64,000 nucleotides of DNA from Fibrobacter sp. UWB11 (GCF_900143015.1 NZ_FSRT01000003.1:62001-126000); one strand, 5' to 3'; shown: positions 1 to 8,624, numbered from the stretch's first letter. Program-made: numbers and translations. The notes: generated by a model not told the origin, from the sequence alone.

Positions 1-522
1 CGGAGCCTTAGCTTCCTTCGGATACTTGTCGATGTATTCAAGGAAGTAACCCAAGGACTTCTGGTGATCCGGCTTGGGGAACTGGTTGATGTTAGCGCAC
101 TTTGCCGGCTTGTTATCACGGTCAGCGCACCATGCAACATCTTCTTCATACTGGGCGTTCTTGTCGAGGAACTGCTTTTCTTCGAGCTGGAACTGATAGT
201 GGCCAAGTTGCTGCAAAGAGCTAGCGCAACGGTTGCTTATCTTGCCGGCGCAACGTTCAACTTGCTTTTCCCACTGGGCAATAGCATCGCGCATGCCCTT
301 TTCGTCAAGACCACCAGAACGGCAAGCCTGTTCTGCCTGGTTCTTAATCACTCTATAGGAGCTGGCGCACTGATCATAACCAGCATTGCCCTTTCCAATA
401 GACTTGCACTTTGCGTAAAGATTCTTTGCTTCGGTTGTTTTATCCTTACACGGGTCCGATGCAGCAAAAGATGTTCCTACCATGGAGCACACAATTGCTG
501 AGACGAGCAATAGATTTTTCAT
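1..522 (-). CDS. Secreted cysteine-rich protein, C-terminus outside window
   Basis: The reading frame is open from an ATG at 522 to the window edge (174 codons, no stop), so the C-terminus is missing. The first 20 residues (MKNLLLVSAIVCSMVGTSFA) form a typical signal peptide with an AxA-like cleavage site, so the product should be periplasmic or surface-exposed. The mature part is charged and helical with regularly spaced cysteines (DPCKDK, YAKCKS, DQCASS, QACRSG, ERCAGK, NRCASS, AWCADR, AKCANI), which suggests several disulfides. The visible end (GYFLEYIDKYPKEAKAP) looks like the start of a TPR-type helical repeat. A terminator separates it from the upstream barrel/TPR gene, so it is probably transcribed separately or by read-through. 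I do not recognise a named family. Confidence 0.75.
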   Translation of the reverse strand, partial: MKNLLLVSAIVCSMVGTSFAASDPCKDKTTEAKNLYAKCKSIGKGNAGYDQCASSYRVIKNQAEQACRSGGLDEKGMRDAIAQWEKQVERCAGKISNRCASSLQQLGHYQFQLEEKQFLDKNAQYEEDVAWCADRDNKPAKCANINQFPKPDHQKSLGYFLEYIDKYPKEAKAP

Positions 523-550
523 CGTTCTCTATCCACCTATGATTTTCTAA

Positions 551-586
551 AAATAAAAAGGACGGACCCGGTTTTAAGCGGGCCCG
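551..586 (-). terminator. Rho-independent terminator after the barrel/TPR gene
   Basis: On the minus strand an 8-bp stem (CGGGCCCG with CGGGTCCG, one G.U pair) closes an 8-nt loop and is followed by a T-rich run (TCCTTTTTATTTTT). It lies just after the stop codon at 595. Confidence 0.75.
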
Positions 587-594
587 AATTTTAA

Positions 595-2826
595 CTAAAG
601 GTCGTCCTCCAACGGGGGCATATCAGGTCCGGACTGTTTGGTTCCGCCTGCACCACCCATCTTAGACATGAGGGTTGCCTTTGTAAAGCCAGCGTCTTCC
701 AAAATGCGCTTGCGGTTAGATTCAAAGCGGTCACTCTGGATAGATCTCTGCATAAACGTTGCGTAATCTTCAATAGCCTGGTTAGCCTTGTTGAACGTCG
801 GACGCAAAGCTTCACGCTTGCTTTCCACACGCGGAGTCGGCAACTGGCGAGCGAGATCCAAGGCGATAACCTGAACGGAATCGAACTGGCTCTGCATTGC
901 ATCGTAGGCCTGACGAGCACTGTCGCGAGCGGCAACAGACACAATCGGCTTTTCCGTGCGAGATTCAGCCTGAGTCAAAGCTTCAAGAGCGTTCTGGTAA
1001 TCTTTCTTCATGAAGTAGCAGTAACCCATAACGAGGTAAGCTTCAGACACGAGGAAGGATTCCGGAAGGTTGCTGATGATCCACTTAGCCGGCTTGATAG
1101 CTTCATCCGGCTTGTTAACCTTAAGGAAGGACCAAGCAATACCGAGCATAGCTTCGTCAAACACCGGAGATTCCTTCTGAACCTGACCATACATCTGAGC
1201 AGCTGCTGCGATGTCCGGCTTTTCACCAGAGAAGAAGAGGTGGCCGAGCTTAACTCTTGCAGCGTCCTGAAGGTCGCGTTCAGACTGGTTGGAAACCGGC
1301 TGTTCCGTAATATCGCGGAAGCAGTTTTCAGCTTCGTCAAACTTGCTCATACGGCTGTTAGCAATACCCATGGTATAGCGAGCGTAGAAGTAGTTTGCGT
1401 TACCCGGAAGAATGGAGGCGAGCAAGTCAACGGATTCCTGATAGAGACCCTGTTCGAACTTGATCTGGCCAGCAACGTAGTCAGCGTCAGCCTTCACGTC
1501 ACTTTCACCGAACTTCTGAGCAATGTTCTGATACTTGTTCATAGCTTCCGTGTACTTGCCTTCCTTATAGTCGATGTTCATCAACTGGAAGTGGTACTTG
1601 GCGCGTTGGTCACTCTGCGGATAGCGCTTGATAGCGTCTTCGTAGATGGACTTAGCAGCCTTGTGCATACGGAGGTTTTCGAAAGACTTTGCCTTATAGA
1701 AAGCAGCCTGGTCGACAAGGTGGAATGCCGGGTACTTGGTCTGAACCTTACCGAATGCATAAGCAGCAGCAAGGAATTCACGGTTCAAGTAGAGACGCAT
1801 TGCAGCACGGTAGTCGTTTTCAGGTTCGATCTTCAAACGGCGATAGCGTTCTTCACCGATCTTCTCTTCACGGGTATCACCGAAGCGAGAAGTCAGCTTG
1901 ACAGCCCACACAAAGCCACGGTTCTTCTTAGCCCAGAGATCGTCGTGAGACATTTCGAGGTCAAGAGCGAGGTAACGGAAGATGCTGACATCCTTGACGT
2001 TAACCGTAGCACCGAGGACCGGGTAGCCTTCCTTAGTGAAGCGGCCGCGGACACCGAGGTGAGAAGAAAGATAATAGGTCAAGGAGAAGCTCATTTCGAG
2101 GTTGCAACCCTTACCACCTTCCTTAGAATCGTGGATGAGGTCAATCACGGAGAGTTCGGCCTTGAATTCGAGAAGACGGTTGAATCCGCGATAGAACAAC
2201 GAAATGTTGAGGTTCGTCGGAATCTTGTAAGCATCGTCAGCGCCCATGAGCACGAACTTGAAGCTACCGTCGCCATCAGCTTCGCTGACAGCCGGAGCAA
2301 GGAGGTTCTGCACGGCAACGCCAATGAGCAAGTAACCATACTTCGAAGAAGCAAGCGGGTTCCAGCTGAAGCCTACGTCAGCACCGACAGTGAGCTGCTT
2401 GAGTTCATCAAACTGGTTGATGTACAAGACAGAGAGGTCGACACCGAGAGAGAGCAAGTGGAAGAGTCTGTAAGCGTAACCGAACTGAGCGGCAATTTCG
2501 CTATAGGATTCGCCACCTTCAATGGAAGCACCGTTTTCGAAAAGAGAGAAGCCCAATGTGTGCTTGTAGTCAATCGGGTATGTCAAGCTGACATATTCCT
2601 GGCTAGCTTCGCCACTAATGGTGCTAAAGAATGCAGCACTGAATTCGAGCTGATCAGTTTCAGAAATACCAGCCGGGTTCACATACATAGAGGTGTTACC
2701 ACCAAATTCGGCAAACCAGTCATTCTGCTGATACTTATTCGGCGTGTAGGTGGCCTCTGCAAACAAAGATGTGCTGGCTACGGCAAGTCCGAGAGCGGAC
2801 GTCTTGATGAAACTAGTACGCAACAT
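595..2826 (-). CDS. PorV/UPF0164-like outer-membrane barrel fused to TPR repeats
   Basis: The start is the ATG at 2826, with AAAGGAG 6 nt upstream, giving 743 residues. A signal peptide (MLRTSFIKTSALGLAVASTSLFA) is followed by about 290 residues that read like a PorV/UPF0164 barrel: an early GGNTSMYVNPAGIS motif, alternating aromatic and glycine-rich strands, and a conserved-looking LLSLGVDLS stretch. From about residue 330 to 650 there are tandem TPR-like helices (for example AYAFGKVQTKYPAFHLVDQA and YTEAMNKYQNIAQKFGES). The tail is GGAGG- and proline-rich. PorV-type proteins assist outer-membrane transport, and TPR repeats bind partners or peptidoglycan-associated proteins. A scaffold role in the outer membrane is inferred. 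It is 11 bp from the OmpA-family gene upstream, so the two are probably co-transcribed. Confidence 0.7.
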   Translation of the reverse strand: MLRTSFIKTSALGLAVASTSLFAEATYTPNKYQQNDWFAEFGGNTSMYVNPAGISETDQLEFSAAFFSTISGEASQEYVSLTYPIDYKHTLGFSLFENGASIEGGESYSEIAAQFGYAYRLFHLLSLGVDLSVLYINQFDELKQLTVGADVGFSWNPLASSKYGYLLIGVAVQNLLAPAVSEADGDGSFKFVLMGADDAYKIPTNLNISLFYRGFNRLLEFKAELSVIDLIHDSKEGGKGCNLEMSFSLTYYLSSHLGVRGRFTKEGYPVLGATVNVKDVSIFRYLALDLEMSHDDLWAKKNRGFVWAVKLTSRFGDTREEKIGEERYRRLKIEPENDYRAAMRLYLNREFLAAAYAFGKVQTKYPAFHLVDQAAFYKAKSFENLRMHKAAKSIYEDAIKRYPQSDQRAKYHFQLMNIDYKEGKYTEAMNKYQNIAQKFGESDVKADADYVAGQIKFEQGLYQESVDLLASILPGNANYFYARYTMGIANSRMSKFDEAENCFRDITEQPVSNQSERDLQDAARVKLGHLFFSGEKPDIAAAAQMYGQVQKESPVFDEAMLGIAWSFLKVNKPDEAIKPAKWIISNLPESFLVSEAYLVMGYCYFMKKDYQNALEALTQAESRTEKPIVSVAARDSARQAYDAMQSQFDSVQVIALDLARQLPTPRVESKREALRPTFNKANQAIEDYATFMQRSIQSDRFESNRKRILEDAGFTKATLMSKMGGAGGTKQSGPDMPPLEDDL

Positions 2827-2837
2827 CACCTACTCCT

Positions 2838-4355
2838 TTACTTAATATCCGTGCGGGTGAACTCAATACGACGGTTCTGCGCACGTCCTTCAGGTGTTTT
2901 GTTGGAAGCAACAGGCTTTGTATCGCCCAAGCCCTTTGTAGTCATACGGCTTTCGGCAATGCCCTTTTCGACAAGGAAGTTCTTCACAGCGTTAGCACGG
3001 TCTGCGGAGAGAGTCATGTTCTTGTCCTTGTTACCGATGTTATCGGTATGACCCACAATTTCGAATGTGGCTTCAGGGAAGGTTTCCATGATATCGACAA
3101 CCTTCATCAAGGAGATGTAGGAGTCCTGAGTAATGGTAGCCTTACCGGATTCGAAGTTCACACCTTCAAGAACGAAGACCTTCTTCGGCGGCTGCGGAAC
3201 TTCGTCCGGGCATCCATCGTCGTCCTTGTAGTTGTTCAAAGCTTCAGCCTGTTCCGGGCAGAGGTCCACACCCTTACAGATGTGAGCGTACTGGGAAAGC
3301 ATACCCTTAGCTTCAACCCACGGGTCGCAGAGACCGTCGCGGTCGTTGTCGGCATCCGGGCAACCATCGTCGTCCTGGAAACCATCGAAGTCTTCGGCTT
3401 CTTCCGGGCAGTTATCGAAACCAGAGCAAGTGCCGGCGTACTTTTCGGAGAGACCTTCTTCAGAAACCCACGGATCGCAAAGGCCATCGCCATCGGTATC
3501 CGGATTACGGGTTTCTTCGACAGCTTCTTCTTCCTTGACGACGTCAGTTGCAGTAAGACCGATATCCAACTTGCCCTTACCACGCTTGATCATCGGGGAA
3601 GTGGACTGGCAGAAGAAGTTCGGGTTACCGAGAGACGGGTTCATGAACTTCGGGTCCAAAGAAACGTTCGTGCGGTTCACCTTGATGAACTGGTTGAACG
3701 GATAGTAGTTCTTGTAGATGTTGTTGTATTCCACCTTCGTCTGACCGGCAGCCGGGTCAGCAAACACACCGTAGTAGTGGTTTTCCATGAAGATGTTGTT
3801 ACGGGCGACCAAGTTGGTCGGGCCCTTCAAAGCAAGGCCAGAGTAGCCGTTGCGGAGCACAACGTTCTGTTCGATGTAAGCATCGAGAGACTTAGCACCC
3901 CAGGCGAGAATACCGGACCAGCGGTTGCCGTAGACCACGTTGTTGCGGAGCCAAGGCAGAGAAATAAAAGCACCGATACCCGTTGCATGGTTATCGATCA
4001 CATAGCAATGATGGATGTAGGGGGCTGCGTTTTCGCAAAGGATACCTTCAAGACCGTTCCTCACAGTGAAGTGCGACATTTCGGCGCCCGAAGTACCCAT
4101 GACGGTCGGACCGCGGCGGCCACCATCGATGATGGTAGACAATGGGTCCTCACCTTTAAGAACAACACCCATAATCAAGGTGATGTTTTCGTTATAAACA
4201 CCGCGTTTGACAAGGATTGTATCCCCGGCATCCGCATTTCCGAGAGCATCTGCAATCTTTGCGAAATCGCCAGGCACGTTGATATTCTTTGCCATGGCGG
4301 TTCCTGAAAGAAGCATCGCCCCGGCCGTAATTAAGACCAGTTTCTTTAGGGTCAT
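2838..4355 (-). CDS. OmpA-family protein with beta-helix and thrombospondin type 3 repeats
   Basis: The ATG at 4355 is preferred over an upstream in-frame TTG because GGAGAAA lies about 9 nt before it; the product has 505 residues. Order of parts: signal peptide (to about residue 25); a right-handed beta-helix of DUF1565/pectate-lyase-like type (about 25-240, with rung repeats such as NAAPYIHHCYVIDNHATG); two Asp-rich thrombospondin type 3 calcium-binding segments (DTDGDGLCDPW and DNDRDGLCDPW, each ending DDDGCPD); and a C-terminal OmpA peptidoglycan-binding domain (about 395-505) with the expected HTDNIG, LSADRA and NRRIEF motifs. The OmpA domain anchors such proteins to peptidoglycan from the outer membrane. 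What the beta-helix binds is unknown; carbohydrate or adhesion is a guess. Confidence 0.8.
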   Translation of the reverse strand: MTLKKLVLITAGAMLLSGTAMAKNINVPGDFAKIADALGNADAGDTILVKRGVYNENITLIMGVVLKGEDPLSTIIDGGRRGPTVMGTSGAEMSHFTVRNGLEGILCENAAPYIHHCYVIDNHATGIGAFISLPWLRNNVVYGNRWSGILAWGAKSLDAYIEQNVVLRNGYSGLALKGPTNLVARNNIFMENHYYGVFADPAAGQTKVEYNNIYKNYYPFNQFIKVNRTNVSLDPKFMNPSLGNPNFFCQSTSPMIKRGKGKLDIGLTATDVVKEEEAVEETRNPDTDGDGLCDPWVSEEGLSEKYAGTCSGFDNCPEEAEDFDGFQDDDGCPDADNDRDGLCDPWVEAKGMLSQYAHICKGVDLCPEQAEALNNYKDDDGCPDEVPQPPKKVFVLEGVNFESGKATITQDSYISLMKVVDIMETFPEATFEIVGHTDNIGNKDKNMTLSADRANAVKNFLVEKGIAESRMTTKGLGDTKPVASNKTPEGRAQNRRIEFTRTDIK

Positions 4356-4405
4356 ACTGCTACGTTTCTCCAATCATAGAACACTTAAATTCGTTAAACA
4401 TACGC

Positions 4406-4420
4406 TTGCCTGTTTGGCAA
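4406..4420. promoter_or_regulatory. Possible operator palindrome in the promoter region of the OmpA-family gene
   Basis: TTGCC and GGCAA are separated by five bases. The palindrome sits between a possible TTTG element and a TATGTTTA element reading towards the gene starting at 4355. It may be a binding site, but no regulator can be named. Confidence 0.25.
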
Positions 4421-4542
4421 ACACAAAACCCATGGTGGAATATACCTTCAAAAATGACTTTAGTCAAATACTTTTCGTCAAAAACGCCATTTTTCGTGTA
4501 AAAATTACGCAGGTATAGCCATTTTGGGGAAAAACTTATCTG

Positions 4543-4743
4543 TCAATCCTCGCTCGGAAGATCGTCCTTTTCCTCCTCCTTCTTTGCACCTTGAATTGAA
4601 ACACGGATCTCTTGGCAGGTCTTTTTGATATTCTGCAAGACCTTGCGAGCGCGTGTACCAGCAGACTTGTTGCCGCGTTCGAACTTTTCGTATTCGCGTT
4701 TGAAATTTTCAATTTCTAGTTCAAGATCGTTTACTAAACTCAT
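4543..4743 (-). CDS. Small histone H1-like (Hc1-family) protein
   Basis: The ATG at 4743 has GGAG 7 nt upstream; an earlier TTG is rejected. The 66-residue product is highly charged and helical. Its central motif (EKFERGNKSAGTRARKVLQNIKK followed by CQEIR) matches the Hc1/histone H1-like family of Chlamydia and Bacteroidetes, in which a lysine/arginine-rich helix binds DNA. Unlike chlamydial Hc1 it has no long Lys/Ala tail but ends acidic (EEEKDDLPSED). It stands alone, between the OmpA operon and the mqn operon. A nucleoid-associated role is inferred from family resemblance only. Confidence 0.65.
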   Translation of the reverse strand: MSLVNDLELEIENFKREYEKFERGNKSAGTRARKVLQNIKKTCQEIRVSIQGAKKEEEKDDLPSED

Positions 4744-4869
4744 AAGCAAACTCCAAAAAAAGATGCTTTTTGGAAAATAAATAAAGTTTTTGCTAAAAAT
4801 TCGCTGTTTTGCAAAATTACGTTTACGTTTACAAACTATTACATAGGTTTGGAGTAATTCAACAACTTA

Positions 4870-5661
4870 TCAACAGTGTGATAACCGCCACAGATTTTCC
4901 AAAGCCCTCCAACCCGCCTCACCGACATTTTCTGAAAAATCATTCACAAACATCGCGATATGGGATCGGATGACTTCTTCGTCATCGATTTGAGCTTTTT
5001 CGACAATAAATGGCGTTACCGGATTATTCCTTTGGCGGGCAATTTGCAAACTGCGACGGATTTCGCGTTCGACAGATTCGATTTCGGCAAAGGCAAGTTC
5101 CTTTTTGGCAACTGCAATCCCCAGAGGAATCGGAGAACCTGTTTCTTGCTCCCAGAAGGCCCCCAGATCCTGCAAAAGGTGGAGTCCGTCGCGCTTCCAC
5201 GTAAAACGGTGTTCGTGGATAGTGACGCCCTGGAGGGTATTTTTGCTCAAGAGCCCCTGGTAGACCTCGTTAAACAACGCATAATCGATTTTTGGGGCGT
5301 TTTTGAACTTATGGGCGTACCAGAACTTGAAAAGGAGCGCAGCAGTCGTATTTGCGCCCGGAAGGGTTGTCGAAAGGTCCGGATTGAACGTACTCCCCTC
5401 CGAAGAGAGCAAAAGCGGGCCACAGCCGTACCCGATAGCGCCCCCGCAACCGAGGCAACGGTAGGTATCCCGAATTTGCGGATAGACCTGAGCACTGATT
5501 TTTGCCACATCCAGTTCGCCACGCATAACCATTTCGTTGAGTGTCTGCACGTCGGCATACGTTACTTTCCATTCGAAAGGGGAATTATCGAGCCCCTGGA
5601 TCAAGGCTTCGTAGATGAACGTGTCATTGGGGCAAGTGGAAATACCGAGAGAGAGTTGCAT
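4870..5661 (-). CDS. mqnD: 1,4-dihydroxy-6-naphthoate synthase (MqnD)
   Basis: This 263-residue protein opens with SLGISTCPNDTFIYEAL and carries TYADVQTLNEM, GELDVAKIS and GYGCGPLLL, all typical of MqnD. MqnD is a periplasmic-binding-protein-like enzyme that converts cyclic dehypoxanthine futalosine to 1,4-dihydroxy-6-naphthoate, a late step of the futalosine pathway to menaquinone. It is the last gene of a tight leftward series after mqnB (19-bp gap), pfkB and tyrS. The pairing with mqnB strengthens the call. Length is normal for the family. Confidence 0.93.
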   Translation of the reverse strand: MQLSLGISTCPNDTFIYEALIQGLDNSPFEWKVTYADVQTLNEMVMRGELDVAKISAQVYPQIRDTYRCLGCGGAIGYGCGPLLLSSEGSTFNPDLSTTLPGANTTAALLFKFWYAHKFKNAPKIDYALFNEVYQGLLSKNTLQGVTIHEHRFTWKRDGLHLLQDLGAFWEQETGSPIPLGIAVAKKELAFAEIESVEREIRRSLQIARQRNNPVTPFIVEKAQIDDEEVIRSHIAMFVNDFSENVGEAGWRALENLWRLSHC

Positions 5662-5680
5662 AAGATTTAGTTGGCTGAAT

Positions 5681-6391
5681 TTAGTGGGTAGAGCTTAGAA
5701 CCGTACGAAGGGCAGAAAGAGCATCAGGAATGCGCCAGGTGGATTTGTCACGGTCGGTAGCAAAGTTGCTTACCGCACGAATTTCGAGGCAGGGCATGCC
5801 GAAAGCATGACAAATCGAGAAACAGGCGGCTCCTTCCATCGATTCGACATCGACATTGAAGTTTTCGACACGCTCAGAGGCCATCGCAGCGGTCCCCGTG
5901 CAGCAGTTTACAGAGAGACCAGCCACGGATTTCAATTTTGCAAGCCCATCGGGAACGCCTCGCAACGAAGAAGATTCGTAGACGAGTGCAGAGACCGAGT
6001 TTTGCGCATTTTCGGAGCCATTGCAAACTTTGTACCAAGGAACAAATGTTCCATCGCGCTCGACAACGCCCAAATCCCCTACCCTCTCGGAATCGACTCG
6101 AACAACATCACCAATGTTAAGTCCACGCCCTGGATAGGCGCCACAAATTCCCGCCTGCACCACATGCGTAAACGGGCCTTCCGCAGCAAAACGGGATAGC
6201 AATACAGCCAAATTTGTTGAAAATTGAAGCGAGCCAACGCCAAGAACGACCGCAAAACCGCGGCCATCGGGCAATTCAACAATTTCACCTAAACGAATGT
6301 TTTTTTGAACAAAGTTTTGACATTCAGGGAAGGTTCCAAAGAATTCCACGTTCGACGCAAAGGCAAACAAAGGAACAAAAAGGTCTTCCAT
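5681..6391 (-). CDS. mqnB: Futalosine hydrolase (MqnB)
   Basis: This 236-residue nucleosidase-like protein has QAGICGAYPGRGLNIGDVV and a later ESMEGAACFSICHAFGMP segment, the signature of the purine nucleoside phosphorylase/MTA-SAH nucleosidase fold. The SNFATDRDKSTW ending and its place next to mqnD fit MqnB, which removes the base from futalosine in menaquinone synthesis. AAGG precedes the ATG by 8 nt. The gap to pfkB upstream is 9 bp. Confidence 0.9.
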   Translation of the reverse strand: MEDLFVPLFAFASNVEFFGTFPECQNFVQKNIRLGEIVELPDGRGFAVVLGVGSLQFSTNLAVLLSRFAAEGPFTHVVQAGICGAYPGRGLNIGDVVRVDSERVGDLGVVERDGTFVPWYKVCNGSENAQNSVSALVYESSSLRGVPDGLAKLKSVAGLSVNCCTGTAAMASERVENFNVDVESMEGAACFSICHAFGMPCLEIRAVSNFATDRDKSTWRIPDALSALRTVLSSTH

Positions 6392-6400
6392 GGCAAAACC

Positions 6401-7357
6401 TTATTCGAGACGTTCGACCTTTCCAGCAAGTTCGCTTTCAAACTCAGCGACGCGATCAAGGCTCAAGTTCCACGGGCGTTCCACTTCGCAACGAGCACAG
6501 GCTACGGCCGTTGCCTTGGCCAAGCAATTTTCAAAGCTCAAGTTTTGTTCAAAAGCATAGAGCCAGCCCGCAAAGAACGAGTCCCCAGCGCCAATGTCAT
6601 TTTTGACCGTAATTGTTGGCGGCTGGAGCTGGACTCCCTGGAATTTCTTTTCCATAAGGCGGAAAGCACGAACCGGAGAATCTTCATCCGTCACGACAAG
6701 GTTCTTGATAGGCAAGCGTTCGAGAACAGCCGTTGCCGTCATCTTCCAGAACTGCGGACTAGACTTGACCAACGGAATGCTCAAGCGTTCAAGCAGCTTG
6801 CAGTATTCTAGCATATTGATTTTCAAGAGTTCGACGCCCTTCGCAAGAAGTTCATCGATTCCATCAATAGCATCGACAAAGATATGCTTGCCATTAAAGT
6901 CAAGATCATTAAACATCTTTGCGTTAAAGCCCTGCGGGAACGTTCCACAGAGAGCAACGTATTGCGTGGAATCCCAATGGTCCGTTAGCGTTTGTGCAAA
7001 ATCGTCGTTCTCGGAATCGGCAAGCATCGGAGACGGTTCGACAAGTTCCGTTGTATCGCCATTGCAGGCAATGGTCGTACAGATACGCGTGTTTTCACGG
7101 ATCCAAATCGGAACCTGCTGAATGCCACAAACAGAAAGCTCGTCAAAGATTTTCTCGCCATGTCCGGTCCCTAGGAAATGCATCAGACGAGGAGTGCCAC
7201 CCAAAAGCTGCAAAACACGGCAGCAGTTGATGCCCTTGCCCGAAGCGTATTCCTTGACCTTGGAGATGCGGTGCACTTCGCCTGGAGTAAACTTATCCAG
7301 AAAGAACACCCTCTGCCATGCAGGATTGAGACCGAGAACTAAGATTTCCCTAGACAT
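6401..7357 (-). CDS. PfkB-family sugar kinase, 1-phosphofructokinase/tagatose-6-phosphate kinase-like
   Basis: This 318-residue ribokinase-superfamily kinase has GKGINCCRVLQLLGG near residue 40 and the catalytic GAGDSFFAGW motif near residue 270. The opening NPAWQRVFFLDKFTPGEVHR aligns with the FruK/LacC group, where the substrate-contacting position is usually Asp (NPALD). Here it is Gln, so substrate preference may differ and fructose-1-phosphate should not be assumed. It sits between tyrS (8-bp gap) and mqnB (9-bp gap) and is probably in their transcript, with no obvious pathway link. Confidence 0.8.
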   Translation of the reverse strand: MSREILVLGLNPAWQRVFFLDKFTPGEVHRISKVKEYASGKGINCCRVLQLLGGTPRLMHFLGTGHGEKIFDELSVCGIQQVPIWIRENTRICTTIACNGDTTELVEPSPMLADSENDDFAQTLTDHWDSTQYVALCGTFPQGFNAKMFNDLDFNGKHIFVDAIDGIDELLAKGVELLKINMLEYCKLLERLSIPLVKSSPQFWKMTATAVLERLPIKNLVVTDEDSPVRAFRLMEKKFQGVQLQPPTITVKNDIGAGDSFFAGWLYAFEQNLSFENCLAKATAVACARCEVERPWNLSLDRVAEFESELAGKVERLE

Positions 7358-7365
7358 GATAAACC

Positions 7366-8583
7366 TTAGAAGTTCACCTTGTAGAACTTGCGCTTGCCCA
7401 CTTGGACAACGAGTTGATCGCCACCCTTGATTTCAATCTGGGCCTGCGGGTCTGCAAGTTTTTCACCGCCAATCTTGACGCCACCGTTCTGCACCATGCG
7501 ACGAGCTTCACCCTTGGAAGCAAAAGCCTTGATGTTCACGAGGAGATCGAGAGCGCCATAAGAACCGGCATCAACGCTACATTCGGCAGCATCGCTCGGA
7601 ATGGCGTTACCGCTGTGAATTTCACGTTCCTTGGCGGCAGCAGCTTCGGCAGCTTCGGCACCATAGTACTGCGTCACGATGTCGATAGCGAGGCGATGCT
7701 TGGCTTCGTTGGGGTTCATCTTGCCCGAAGCGACATCAGCCATCATCTGCTTGACTTCTTCGAGCGGGATGTTCGTCAAAAGTTCGAACCAGTTTTCGAC
7801 AATGCTGTCGGAGAGGCTGTAAATCTTGTGGTACATCACGTCAGCAGGTTCGTTAAGGCCAACGTAGTTACCGATGGACTTAGACATCTTGACCTTGCCG
7901 TCAGTACCGAGGAGAATCGGCATGAAAAGACCGATCTGCGGTTCCATGCCTTCGAAAAGCTGAAGGTCGCGGCCACGGAGTACGTTGAACTTTTGGTCGG
8001 TACCGCCGAGTTCCACGTCGCTCTGGATAGCAACGGAATCGTAGCCCTGCATCATCGGATACATGAATTCGTGCAGGCTGATCGGCGTATTGGCTGCATA
8101 GCGGTTATGGAAGTCTTCACGTTCGAGCATCTGGGCGACAGTGAACTGTCCCATGAGTTCGGTAACCTTGCTGAACGGAAGCTTGGAGAACCATTCACCA
8201 TTATAATGGATTTCAACCTGATCGCGACGAACAACCTTGAAGAACTGTTCCTGGTATTCCTTTGCGTTTTCGAGCACCTGTTCGTGCGTGAGACGCGGAC
8301 GGGCCTTATTGCGGCCGCTCGGGTCGCCAATCTGTGCCGTGTAGTCGCCCACAATGAGCACAACAGTATGACCGAGGTCCTGGAACTGGCGGAGCTTGCG
8401 CATCACGACCGTATGGCCAAAATGGACATCCGGAGCCGTCGGGTCCACACCCATCTTGATACGGAGTGGAACGCCGGTGTCGTAAGACTTCTGGAGTTTC
8501 TTTTCGAGTTCGTCTTGCGGCACAATGTCAGTAACGCCGCGCATCAAAATTTCAAGCTGTTCTTTTACAGGACGGAATTGCAT
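7366..8583 (-). CDS. tyrS: Tyrosyl-tRNA synthetase
   Basis: This 405-residue class I synthetase charges tRNA-Tyr. The HIGH-type motif appears as HFGHT near residue 55 and the KMSKS loop is intact (KVKMSKSIGNYVG) near 235. GGTDQKFN and QGYDSV fit the tyrosine-binding pocket. The last 60 residues form an S4 RNA-binding domain (SKGEARRMVQNGGVKIGGEK). Length and motif spacing suit the TyrS/TyrZ long form. It is first in the leftward operon with pfkB, mqnB and mqnD. The start ATG has no clear ribosome binding site. Confidence 0.95.
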   Translation of the reverse strand: MQFRPVKEQLEILMRGVTDIVPQDELEKKLQKSYDTGVPLRIKMGVDPTAPDVHFGHTVVMRKLRQFQDLGHTVVLIVGDYTAQIGDPSGRNKARPRLTHEQVLENAKEYQEQFFKVVRRDQVEIHYNGEWFSKLPFSKVTELMGQFTVAQMLEREDFHNRYAANTPISLHEFMYPMMQGYDSVAIQSDVELGGTDQKFNVLRGRDLQLFEGMEPQIGLFMPILLGTDGKVKMSKSIGNYVGLNEPADVMYHKIYSLSDSIVENWFELLTNIPLEEVKQMMADVASGKMNPNEAKHRLAIDIVTQYYGAEAAEAAAAKEREIHSGNAIPSDAAECSVDAGSYGALDLLVNIKAFASKGEARRMVQNGGVKIGGEKLADPQAQIEIKGGDQLVVQVGKRKFYKVNF

Positions 8584-8590
8584 GATTCTA

Positions 8591-8624
8591 GTTAATTGGT
8601 TAGTGGTTAGTGATTAGTGGTTAG
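8591..8624. repeat. TTAGTGGTTAG-type low-complexity repeat
   Basis: The stretch repeats GTTA/TTAG units (for example TTAGTGGTTAGTGATTAG) upstream of tyrS. A related stretch lies at 33728-33764. The rest of 8584-8877 holds no gene, only this repeat and the promoter of the next gene. Confidence 0.6.

Noticed and set aside
1240..3051. Long plus-strand open frame (603 codons) opposite the barrel/TPR gene
   Set aside because: It is antisense to a well-supported gene and has no domain, signal or ribosome binding site. Such frames arise from codon bias.
3048..4307. Plus-strand open frame opposite the OmpA-family gene
   Set aside because: The minus-strand frame has signal peptide, beta-helix and OmpA motifs; the plus one has none.
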